From Synechococcus sp. M16CYN (lineage in GTDB: Bacteria; Cyanobacteriota; Cyanobacteriia; PCC-6307; Cyanobiaceae), in contig NZ_AP029048.1 in the NCBI RefSeq assembly GCF_040371545.1, forward strand, positions 1,860,001-1,924,000: a DNA stretch of 64,000 bases. The letters run 5' to 3'. The notes beneath the pieces were generated by a model that ran no database searches, had not been told where the DNA came from, and saw nothing but the letters and a program-made list of their open reading frames with translations. Shown here piece after piece: positions 18,875-27,500 of the stretch (its first letter is position 1; every line of letters starts with the position of its first letter). The position numbers were made by a program, and so were the translations under genes.

Positions 18875-19081
18875 TCAATCCTTATCAATTGATTTCCTCC
18901 TTGCTTCCTCAGGTGAATCGGCAGAGTCACCATAGTAAGACTGAGCAGTGGCTGCAAAGTTTATAAACTTGAATAACCTGGCTATAAATGTGAATCTTTC
19001 AAGAAAGCAAGGGTAGCTTAGACTTTTCTTAGGCCCTCGTCCAGTCCATTCTTTGAAATAGAAAGCACCATATACCATCAA
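18875..19081 (-). CDS. Hypothetical protein (68 aa)
   Basis: A frame with a coherent end: FINFAATAQSYYGDSADSPE followed by a basic tail; the N-terminal half is aromatic and basic (FYFKEWTGRGPKKSLSYP). It is downstream of, and on the same strand as, the 19153 and CoiA-like genes and may belong to that decaying operon. No known motif. Confidence 0.35.
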   Translation of the reverse strand: MMVYGAFYFKEWTGRGPKKSLSYPCFLERFTFIARLFKFINFAATAQSYYGDSADSPEEARRKSIDKD

Positions 19082-19152
19082 CTTATTTTCTATTTAAAGG
19101 ATTTGCTCGGAATATTCTTCGTAAATTCCATACAAATCCAACCAAGCCCACA

Positions 19153-19491
19153 TCAGCCTCGCTGAGGTAAAAGTAGCAGATGAAAATGGCTAGTATCCTC
19201 GAGATAATTGATGAATAAATCAATAGGTATTCCATATTTATTGTCTTCGAAGATGCCTAAATCCGCATGCTCTCTCCACGCCCTAGATAGCTCGTTACTC
19301 AGATAAAGCTCGATTCCAGCTGCTATAGCAGCTCCCACAAGAGGTTCAGCACCTTTTTGCAAGAGGTGCGTTATGGCCTCCGCTGCAAAAATCTCGTCAC
19401 CATCTCGAAAGGAAAACTTGAGCCCCTTTAATTGTTTGACTAGTTCGGTTTTAATTCCAGTTTTTTCAAAGGTCGTGCCCTCCAATTTCAT
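19153..19491 (-). CDS. Hypothetical protein (112 aa)
   Basis: A soluble protein with a coherent sequence: a Lys-rich start (MKLEGTTFEKTGIKTELVKQ), an Ala/Gly-rich helical centre (EPLVGAAIAAGIELYLSNEL) and an acidic C-terminal half. The ATG overlaps the stop of the preceding frame by four bases (ATGA), indicating translational coupling, or that both frames once formed one protein now split by a frameshift. Family not recognised. It lies among decayed DNA-uptake and recombination genes, which may hint at its original context. Confidence 0.45.
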   Translation of the reverse strand: MKLEGTTFEKTGIKTELVKQLKGLKFSFRDGDEIFAAEAITHLLQKGAEPLVGAAIAAGIELYLSNELSRAWREHADLGIFEDNKYGIPIDLFINYLEDTSHFHLLLLPQRG

Positions 19492-19964
19492 GCTTTCTTG
19501 TATGGAGCTTCTGTATCTATCAGGGCCTCGATCTTGATAACTTTTCTATTTTGAGTCAACCAGTACTCAGCAGTTTCGCCAAGAGCCTTGGAGCCTTTAT
19601 TTTGCTTTCCATTCTTGAGAGTTGCTGTCTCCGACGGTATCAAGTAAGGAAAGGTATAGATAGTCTTCGAACCTCTACTGAAAATATCCAACTCTATATT
19701 TCGACTGTTTAACTCATATTTGCCGCACTTCGTCTAGTGTGTATTTTCCGACTCTTTTTATGCACACATCGTTTTTCCTTGCCCTGGATTTTGAGTGAGC
19801 AAAATGCAATGCTCTTTTTTTCCTCTTCTTAAGAACACATTGGCCCTGCACTCAGAGCAAACGATTAAGTTCTTACCGATTAACCATCCGCCATCGCTAT
19901 CCATCTGCAAGAATTTCTCCACGCTCATTGTTTCAAGCTTTACGAGGGAGAATGCGTAGTCCAT
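19488..19964 (-). pseudogene. CoiA-like (competence/zinc-ribbon) gene, frameshifted
   Basis: The first frame (from 19964) runs to CSECRANVFLRRGKK. There a run of seven A's shifts the frame: with one more A the sequence continues RALHFAHSKSRARKND, giving the CxxC...HFAH pattern of CoiA-like competence proteins and related nuclease-associated zinc modules. The shifted frame ends near 19714. A third frame then carries coherent protein (TIYTFPYLIPSETATLKNG, then LGETAEYWLTQNRKVIKIEA) to 19488. At least two frameshifts are therefore present unless the A-run is a sequencing error. The CoiA assignment rests on the zinc/HFAH motif. Confidence 0.55.
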
Positions 19965-20043
19965 CAGTTGATTTTTCTGCGATGAGCGATACTGCCTACG
20001 CTGAAAGAGACAAAAGATCTAGCTAAGTAAACCTTCATCACCA

Positions 20044-21483
20044 CTATTTTCCGCTCTGAATTTCTCTAACAATACTATCGATGGTATCGTTCAGCCTTGC
20101 TTCTCCGTTTTGCCCAGCCAGTTCCGAAAAGCGTCTCCCTTGAGGAATCAGTCTATTCTACGCTGATCCAACTGCTTCATTGAAACTCTTATTTAGGCGA
20201 ACCAAATTGCTACCGACGGCATTGAACTTGTCGACGAACGTCAGAAACCACTTGTGCAGCTCAACTGCATTGTTTTGGATCTCCTCGATATTGGTAGCGA
20301 TCTCTGCTTGTTGAATGGACATCGCCAGTCCCTTCAGGATTGCTAGCAAGCTTGTTGGGAACGTAAGGATGATGTTCTTGCTGAAGGCGTGCTCCAAGAG
20401 GTCTGGATTACGCTCAAGTGCCATCGAGAGCGCACCCTCCGTAGTAATAAAACAGCACTACACCGTCGACTACCTGCCCCAGGGAGCTGAGCTTGCTTGC
20501 GTAATCCTTCTTGCTCAGCAGGTCGATATGGCTGCGCACCTTCCGCAGGTGCTCCTTCAGGGCTGCCTCGCGTTGTGCATCATCGCTTGCTTGCAGTGCA
20601 TCCAGATAGCTCTCAATCGGTGCCCTGGAGTCCACGATCAATCGACGTGAACCAGGGGTAGTGATGACGCAGTTAGGTCGGTAGGTAGCCTCTTCTGTCT
20701 TAACGTGAACCTGTTCATCAAAATCGCAGTAGCTGATTAGCCCAACAAACTCCAAGATCCTTCGCAGGTTAACCTCACCCCAGCGCCCCTTGACGCTTGG
20801 GGATCTAAGAGCTGATGTCAGTTGTTGAGCAACTCTCTGAACGTCTTCGCTGCGTTACCGCAGATCCATCGTGGTCTGAGCGAGCGCTCCTAGTTTTTCG
20901 ACCGACTCCTTTTGCAGAACCTGCATCTGCTGGCGTAGTTGCTCCATCTGTTTGGCAAACGGCTTGCTGACGGTCTCTTTCGTTGACTTGAGGAGAGCAT
21001 CCCTTGAGCCATCGAGTATTTGTCCGCTGAGGGAGCGGAACTGGCTCAACAGGTCAGACCTGGTTTGCTCTAAGAATTGGGTCCGACTCTCTTGAGAGCG
21101 AAGCTTCTCAGCGATTTCAGCTGTTTTCTTACTGAGTGCTTCTTTCTCAGAGCGAACCTGCTCGAATGCTGCGGTAGTGCTGGCCTGAGAGGTCTTCAGA
21201 TCATCTCTCTCCTGCGTTACGGCACGAGTTGCATACGACTTACAGCCGCGACTTCCTTGGCTTCTTGAAGCTGGAGCTGTTGTTGCTTGATCTTAGCGTT
21301 CTGGGCTTCCAGTTGAAGGCTGAACTTTCCCAGTCCCTCGTTGGCTTGTCCCAGACGCTCCTCAAGGATTCCCAGGTCCCCAGTATTTCCAGCTGATCTG
21401 GACCTGCCAAATACCTTGCTCAGGATCAAGTCGACGATTACGCCGGTCAAAACCCCGGTGATGAAGAGGAGGACGGCTGACAA
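20044..21483 (-). pseudogene. rmuC: rmuC-like DNA recombination gene, decayed
   Basis: Pieces in order along the minus strand rebuild a full-length RmuC: an N-terminal membrane span (LLFITGVLTGVIVDLILSKV), coiled coil, KGRWGEVNLRRILEFVGL, the core RPNCVITTPGSRRLIVDSRA with SYLDAL and HIDLLSKKDY, then DGVVLF. A frameshift near 20420 breaks the usual FlPgE segment, after which ERNPDLLEHAFSKNIILTFP and the C-terminal RLIPQGRRFSEL follow. Lesions: a frameshift near 21230, TAA at about 20856, the shift near 20420 and TAG at 20158. RmuC family members limit inversions at short repeats and carry a nuclease-like fold. Loss is recent, since the core is easily recognised. Confidence 0.85.
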
Positions 21484-21710
21484 AACCGAACCATCAGCTC
21501 TGTTTGTCCTAACTCAAGTGTCAGAGCAGTTCTGATGCAGCTTCATAAGACGATCACTCCCTCAGCCTTCACTCGCTGCAATAAGAAAGTGTGACCCCAG
21601 ATGAATCATTAATGCCGGGAACAACCTGATTCGGGTCACAGTTACACCCTGGGTCACAGGACCAAAACCTCGGGAAGATCGCATCCAAGACTCTGGGATT
21701 TGCGATAGTT

Positions 21711-21730
21711 AAGGGGGCCTTCCAGCCCCC
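21711..21730 (-). terminator. Hairpin terminator after ssrA
   Basis: On the minus strand GGGGGC-TGGAAG-GCCCCC followed by a weak TTAACT. It lies directly downstream of the tmRNA coding piece and is the natural end of that transcript, although the U-tract is poor. Confidence 0.55.
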
Positions 21731-21734
21731 ATGA

Positions 21735-22012
21735 GTCATTTGGGTGATAAGGCTGACCTCACCCCATCTCCCTTAAAAGGGTCAAGCAGCAACAGGGGCT
21801 GTTTGACGGGAGAAACGTACGATGTTGTTCGCAGTTACGAGATTTGCTCTAACCGAGCAGGTTTCAGTCACTCTCCTTATGCCCCGTCGAAACCATTGCA
21901 GCCCCGAGAGGAGTAATGGAGCTGAGCGGAATCGAACCGCTGTCCGAAGCACTGGTGTGAATCACCTAGTTCGAAAAAACCGAACTCCGATATTCTGACA
22001 GTATTGCTCCCC
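21735..22012 (-). ncRNA. ssrA: Two-piece (circularly permuted) tmRNA
   Basis: The minus strand carries the permuted order found in alpha-cyanobacteria: first the acceptor piece (about 22012-21917) with the T-arm GGTTCGATTCC and 3' end CAGCTCCA, then a short intervening loop, then the coding piece starting GGGGCTGCAATGG at 21905. The resume codon GCG and the tag frame lie at 21832-21782 and encode ANNIVRFSRQTAPVAA followed by TGA, the expected picocyanobacterial tag. The acceptor and GGGGCTG ends pair as in alanine tRNA. tmRNA with SmpB rescues stalled ribosomes and tags nascent chains for proteolysis. Exact mature ends are estimates. The 5' end lies only some 16 bases from the divergent methyltransferase start. 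Confidence 0.95.
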
Positions 22013-22028
22013 AATAGCACAACAGATC

Positions 22029-23171
22029 GTGGGTCGTGAGAACCGACTATCGGCAGTGGCGGTATTTCCTCAGGGACTGGAAATTGCCGGCTGTGACGAG
22101 CTATCCGATTTGGGCGCCCACGACGTGCGTCCACTACGACGGGCCGTCGGCTTTCAAGCCGATATGGCCTGTCTCTATCGCCTCCATCTCCAAGCCCGTC
22201 TACCATTTCGCTTGCTCAGGGAAATGGCCCGTTTTCGCTGCCAAGGGCGCAACAGCCTTTACGACGGCGTCCGTCGAGCCCTTGACTGGGAGCGCTGGCT
22301 GCATCCCTCTATGAGTTTTCGCGTGGATGTTACCGGATCTGCGCCTGGGCTAAATCACAGCCATTATTCCGCTCTGCAAGTGAAAAATGCTCTAGTGGAT
22401 CAACAACGAGAGATTTGGGGTAGACGCTCATCGATTGACCTAAAAACCCCTGATCTTTCATTGCATCTTCATCTCAACGGTGGAACAGCGGTGCTCAGCC
22501 TAGATGGCAGTAGAGGAAGTTTGCATCGCCGAGGCTATCGAGTCGCCATGGGGACGGCTCCCTTAAAGGAAAACCTGGCCGCAGGGCTAATTCGGCTCAC
22601 TGGCTGGGATGCCTCGGTTCCTCTTGTGGACCCTTGTTGCGGATCTGGAGCACTCTTAATCGAAGCTGCCCTCATGGCACTCCAACAGGCTCCTGGTCTT
22701 GGTCATATCTTCAGCTTGAAAAGCTGGGCTGATTTTCAGCCTGAGCTCTGGCAACAAGAAAGTACTAAAGCGCAGCGACAACGTCGTAGAAATTTCAAGT
22801 TGCCACCCTTGCTTGGCATCGAAAAGGATCCAGCGGTAGCCGATCAAGCACGAAGCAATATAGCTGCAGCAGGATTACAAAAGATAATTGAAATCCGAGA
22901 TGGATCTTTTACAGCGCAGGACTTGCCGGAGGAACCTGGAGTTTTGGTTTGCAATCCTCCTTATGGTAAACGTATCGGTAATCAGAAAGATCTAGACCAT
23001 CTTTATACGACTTTAGGCATATTCGCTCGCGAAAAAGCTGTAGGTTGGCAACTATGGCTACTCAGCGGTAATCCAAAACTGACAAACAGCCTTCACATGA
23101 AAACATCAAGGCGCATTCCTATAAGTAACGGAGGTGTCGACTGCCGCTGGTTACAGTACAGCATTTATTAG
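22029..23171 (+). CDS. THUMP-domain class I SAM-dependent RNA methyltransferase (RlmL-like)
   Basis: A 380-aa protein: an N-terminal THUMP-type RNA-binding part (about 1-145, with QARLPFRLLREMARF), a linker with RRGYRVAMGTAPLKENLAAGL (cut here to its core GTAPLKENLAAGLI), then the methyltransferase with motif I DPCCGSGALLIEAALMA and catalytic motif IV NPPYGKRIG. This pattern is that of the 23S rRNA N2-guanine methyltransferases (RlmL N-terminal half, G2445). GTG at 22029 is the longest start; GTG at 22056 is an alternative that leaves more room for the ssrA promoter. Only about 16 bases separate it from the divergent tmRNA, so the promoters must overlap the genes. Confidence 0.88.
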   Translation: MGRENRLSAVAVFPQGLEIAGCDELSDLGAHDVRPLRRAVGFQADMACLYRLHLQARLPFRLLREMARFRCQGRNSLYDGVRRALDWERWLHPSMSFRVDVTGSAPGLNHSHYSALQVKNALVDQQREIWGRRSSIDLKTPDLSLHLHLNGGTAVLSLDGSRGSLHRRGYRVAMGTAPLKENLAAGLIRLTGWDASVPLVDPCCGSGALLIEAALMALQQAPGLGHIFSLKSWADFQPELWQQESTKAQRQRRRNFKLPPLLGIEKDPAVADQARSNIAAAGLQKIIEIRDGSFTAQDLPEEPGVLVCNPPYGKRIGNQKDLDHLYTTLGIFAREKAVGWQLWLLSGNPKLTNSLHMKTSRRIPISNGGVDCRWLQYSIY

Positions 23172-23312
23172 TAAGCATTAGTAAGCAGCAGATAAAATTC
23201 AAATAATTCTGAACTACGACATGGCAAAGAAATTGACCTAAAATATATAATAAATAGAACTACGGCGATTTAACAATTAAAATTAAATAACAACAATGAT
23301 GTTAAATAGATT

Positions 23313-23702
23313 TTAAATACGCCCTATTAAAGCCCGCATGGTTTTTGTTACACCTTCGACTGTCTGTGGTAAAAACGGGCCTTTGAGAACCTGACCACCA
23401 ATACGCAGTGTCACACCTGCAAAAACTAAATTACCAATAGCTAAAATAATCAAAGCCTGAATCAGACTTAGGCTCCAACGGCGTTGAGTCCAGAGAAGCA
23501 AGGCACTTTCTCCCGCCAACAGAGCTAGCATCATGGCCACACCTGCCATTGTCAAAAATAGACCGCCATTGATTAACCGACGTTTCTCGCGGTCGACCTC
23601 TTGAAATGCGATTCGCACATGCAGATCCATCACCGATGCCGCCAAAGCGGTAACTCGTGCTGCAGCACCAAAACCTCGTGAGGATTGTGATTCAGTCATC
23701 AA
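23313..23702 (-). CDS. Phage-holin-family (PF07332-like) membrane protein
   Basis: A 129-aa protein: a polar start, a helix with IAFQEVDREKRRLINGG, then two membrane spans (LFLTMAGVAMMLALLAG and LIQALIILAIGNLVFAGVTL) joined by an Arg/Trp loop, and a polar tail. This is the layout of the 'phage holin family' proteins widespread in non-phage bacterial chromosomes; despite the name, they are ordinary inner-membrane proteins of unknown role. The ATG overlaps the stop of the upstream DUF883-like gene by four bases, so the two form an operon and likely act together at the membrane. Confidence 0.75.
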   Translation of the reverse strand: MMTESQSSRGFGAAARVTALAASVMDLHVRIAFQEVDREKRRLINGGLFLTMAGVAMMLALLAGESALLLWTQRRWSLSLIQALIILAIGNLVFAGVTLRIGGQVLKGPFLPQTVEGVTKTMRALIGRI

Positions 23703-24121
23703 GAACGCCGACCTCCACGGAGCATGGCACCGAGTAATACACCAACACCGAGTGCCACACCGACAGCCAGCAGGGGACGCTGACGCACCGGCTGTTCAAT
23801 CCGAGGTCGAAGTGTGTTGTTGAGCTCATCCAATAACTGCTCTAATTGCTCCTCAATAGGATCGAGAGCATCCGCCAGGTTTTTACCACGATCGCCAGTG
23901 CTATGCATCAGCTCCTCCAACTGTTCGCGAACACCCTGAGGAGTAAGGCCGGTATTTCGCTCAATTAATCCCACGAGTTCATCAAAACTGCCGCGCGTCG
24001 CTTCCAGCGTATGGTGCGTCAAGTCGGGCCATCGTTTCTGGATGGTTGGCAGCAAGCTATCGAAACGATTGCGAAATTGGTGCTCGAAGTTGCCATTTGG
24101 CTGCGGCGAGGTCAAGTCCAT
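23699..24121 (-). CDS. YqjD/ElaB (DUF883)-like protein
   Basis: A 140-aa protein when started at the ATG at 24121 (the frame is open further upstream, but MDLTSPQP is the natural start and avoids most of the overlap with the plus-strand gene). The long helical region has ELVGLIERNTGLTPQGVREQ and LDPIEEQLEQLLDEL. It ends in a C-terminal Gly-rich membrane anchor (LLAVGVALGVGVLLGAML) with RGGRR, the signature of ElaB/YqjD-type tail-anchored, ribosome- or membrane-associated proteins. The neighbour downstream is the holin-family protein (ATGA overlap). Confidence 0.7.
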   Translation of the reverse strand: MDLTSPQPNGNFEHQFRNRFDSLLPTIQKRWPDLTHHTLEATRGSFDELVGLIERNTGLTPQGVREQLEELMHSTGDRGKNLADALDPIEEQLEQLLDELNNTLRPRIEQPVRQRPLLAVGVALGVGVLLGAMLRGGRRS

Positions 24122-24184
24122 AAAAAACGCCGTTGGCAAAACTATTCCCAGAGAGTAGGAAGACTGCAGCTTTCGAGAAGGTCT

Positions 24185-24544
24185 ATGCCTCGCTATGCAT
24201 TGTTGCGACATACCAGGGTGCCCAACGATCCAAATGGCTGTCATGTGGACCTTTTACTTGAAGATGGCACTGCCTGCCGCACTTGGCGTCTACCAGATGT
24301 GCCGTCCACAAACGGACTAAAACAAGACGCCATACCCCTGCCAGACCATGATCTGACCTGGCTAAACCCTGGCAGTGCACCAGTCTCAGGAGGACGTGGT
24401 TGGGCTGAACGCATTCGAGCTGGCCGTTATCAAGGTGAACTACCTGCCAATAAAAGAGTTCCTGTTAATGTGACACTGCTTGATGGTGATCTATCCGGGC
24501 ATCTGCAAATCGCTGAAGGGCAATGTTGCCTATTAAAACTTTAG
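24185..24544 (+). CDS. LigD 3'-phosphoesterase-like (PF13298-type) protein
   Basis: A 119-aa protein from ATG at 24185. It has PRYALLRHTRVPNDPNGCHV and DLLLEDGTACRTWRLPDVP, which correspond to the ...H.D..LE.dG...tW.vP core of the N-terminal phosphoesterase domain of DNA ligase D, and SGGRGWAERIRAGRYQGEL, the conserved later strand. The stand-alone version lacks ligase and polymerase modules; a role in cleaning DNA ends is possible but unproven. The true LigD metal-binding residues are only partly visible, so the catalytic status is uncertain. It is followed after 52 bases by smc on the same strand, and its start overlaps nothing if the DUF883-like gene starts at 24121. Confidence 0.65.
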   Translation: MPRYALLRHTRVPNDPNGCHVDLLLEDGTACRTWRLPDVPSTNGLKQDAIPLPDHDLTWLNPGSAPVSGGRGWAERIRAGRYQGELPANKRVPVNVTLLDGDLSGHLQIAEGQCCLLKL

Positions 24545-24596
24545 GATCTTCGAAGTCTCCGCTATCCTTGTGGGGAATAGTGGCTTCCATTCTTGA

Positions 24597-27500
24597 TTGG
24601 TTCACATCAAGCAGGTTGGCCTAACGCGCTTCAAGTCTTTCGGCGATGCAGTGTCGATTCCTCTGAAGGCGGGGTTCACCGTGGTAACAGGTCCGAATGG
24701 ATCAGGCAAAAGCAATATTCTCGATGGAATAATGTTCTGCCTGGGTCTAGCTAGCAGCCGCGGCATGCGGGCCAACTGTCTTCCAGACCTCATCAATAGT
24801 AGTATCTTTAAAACCGGCGAAGCAGGAGAAACATCAGTAAGCGTAAGGTTTGACCTTAGTGGCTGGCGACCCGATGCCGCGGAAAAAGGCCTCGAAAACG
24901 TGGAGAAAGGGCCTTGGATCCAACCTGGACAAAGAGAGTGGACGGTAACTCGCAAGCTACGAGTGATGCCAGGCGGCTCTTACAGCTCCAGCTACTCCGC
25001 AGATGGTGTGCCCTGTAACTTACGACAATTGCAAACCCAACTTCGCCGCCTTCACATCGATCCAGAAGGAAGCAACATCGTAGTTCAGGGCGATGTAACT
25101 CGTATCGTGTCGATGAGTAACCACGATCGCCGTGGCATAATCGACGAATTAGCCGGCGTCGCTCTATTCGATACGCGCATTGAGCAAACACGTCGCAAAC
25201 TCGATGACGTTCAAGACCGGCAAGCTCGCTGCAAGATCGCCGAGCAAGAGCTACTGACCATTTACCAGCGGCTCGGGAGAGATTGCGCCAAGGCCAGCGA
25301 GTATCAGAAGCTTCGAGAGCTCTTGATACTCGGGCAAGAACAGGAGATGGTACTGATCTTTGAGACTGCCAAGCAAGCTTTAACAGAACTCGGCATACGC
25401 CAACAAGGACTAGAAACTCAGAAGCGACAAAATGAGATTTTAATTGCCAACGGACGCGACACACTTGACGAAGCTATTGCCGAATTACAGTCTCTGCAGG
25501 AGCAGGTAAAATCCCTCGGAGAGGACCAACTGTTTTCACTGCAGGCCAAGCTGGCTGGTTTAGAAGCCAGCGGGTGCGAACTAGACCGGCGGGCTACCCA
25601 GTATCAGAAGGAAAGCCAGCAGTTGGAGAGACTACGCAATGATCTTTCGGGTCGGCAAAAAACCTGGCAGCACCAGTATCTCCAGTATCTAGAGCAAGAC
25701 AAAAACTCTCACCGAGAAAAACTGGCTGCTGCTGAGAAAGCTCTTGATGACTCAAGATCCGCAGTTGAGGTCTCCCGTCGCAAGGTGACTGATGTAGCAA
25801 ACCGTTCTGGCGCCTGGTTAGAAAAACAGAAAAGACTCAGTGTTCGCCGACAGGAGTTGCAAAGTGACGTGAGTCCGAAGTTGACAGAAAAACAACAACT
25901 TCAGGAGTGTCTGCGTCAGGAATTGGAACGACTGCAAGAGCTTCATCAGGAGCAACAACAAGACGACGCTGACAAACAAGAGATTCAGAAACAACTCACA
26001 ACTTTGGAAGAGGCTTGGCAGACTCTGCTTCGCTCGCTATACGAAGAGAAACAAGCTCTCCAACAGACAGTGGACTCGCTGGCGATCCAGCAGCGAACTC
26101 GCAGCCTTCTAGAAAAGGAGGGAACGCATCTTGAACGAGAGATCGCTTGCCTCGAAAGCCGTCGAGATGTCATTCAAGAAAGCCGTGGCACTAGAGCACT
26201 GCGCTTGCTACTCGAGGCCGGATTAGATGGCATCCATGGAACCGTAGCGCAACTGGGTGAGGTGCAACACCGATACCATCGTGCCCTCGAAGTTGCCGCT
26301 GGTGTTCGCCTTAGACAGGTAGTAGTAGACGACGACCGTATCGCAGCCCAAGCAATCGAGTTACTTAAAAGCCGCCACGCCGGCCGGCTAACCTTTCTGC
26401 CCTTGAATAAGATTTACGCCTCCGCCCGTGGCGCCCTTCCCTACGGAGGCTACATAGGCGACGGCTTTATCGGCCGCGCCGTGGAGTTGGTGCAATTCAA
26501 GCCCATATACAACCAAGTATTCACGTACGTCTTCGGCGAAACACTTGTCTTTACTGATCTCGCCACCGCCCGTCAGCAGTTGGGACGGTTAAGGGCTGTG
26601 ACTCTTGATGGAGAACTTCTGGAAAAAAGCGGCGCCATGACTGGAGGGAGTCTACCGCAATCTAACGATAGTTTTGGATTTGGATTTAGTAATGATCAAG
26701 ACGAAACCAAACCTTATCAGCGTCGGTTACTAGAAATTAGAACATCCCTCAGAGACTGCTGGCGCGAAGAGTCTGAGCTAGCCCAACTCTTAGAACAACA
26801 AAAATCCCAACTTCGCAAACTAGAACAGCATCAGGCAATCATTAACGCCGAACGCAATGCAGCGCAAAGGAACCGTGGTTCCTTGCTAGAACGCGAATGC
26901 CAGCGGGCCGAACGCTTATCGCATTTGCAAAAAAACCAAACCACCCAACGGCGAATACTAGAAGTCATCGACGAGAGACTAAGACCACTGCTTGACGAGT
27001 TAAAACAGCTAAATGAGGCTGAGCAAAGCAGTAGAGACAGCGATGATGCCGCAACTTGGCAACACCTTCAACACAACCTTGAGGCTGCAGATCGCCACTT
27101 AGAACTAGCGCGACAAGAGCGTGATGACCTGCTGAATGCTCAGCACGAATGTCAGCTCAGATTGGAACGATTGAAAGAATATGAAAATGTCTTGACAGCG
27201 GAAGAGCTTCGTTTCCAAGAGGATGTGCAAGCCCTTGCCAAAGCAAGAGAATCCTTGCAAGAACAACGGTCAGAACTGCAAGAAAAGTTAATGGTGCTAA
27301 AAGTCCAGCAACAGGATCTGCAAGAACACTTGGGTGCACAACGGTATGCCCGTGACGCGGCGGAGGAGAAAGTTGCCTGTCAGCGACAAGCCCTACAACA
27401 AGCCGAATGGAACTTCGAGCGTTTGAGAGGGGATATCGAGGAGCTTATTGAAAAGCAGCGTAATGGTGCCGTTCGTCTCAAGAAAATGGCGACAGCCCTA

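Noticed and set aside
21731-21916. 61-aa plus-strand open frame
   Set aside because: Lies antisense to the tmRNA coding piece; the RNA gene explains the sequence.
21877-22206. 109-aa minus-strand open frame
   Set aside because: Overlaps the tmRNA and the methyltransferase start; no family support.
24856-25464. 202-aa minus-strand open frame inside smc
   Set aside because: Shadow of the smc coding frame; rich in Arg, Ser and Cys as expected for antisense frames.
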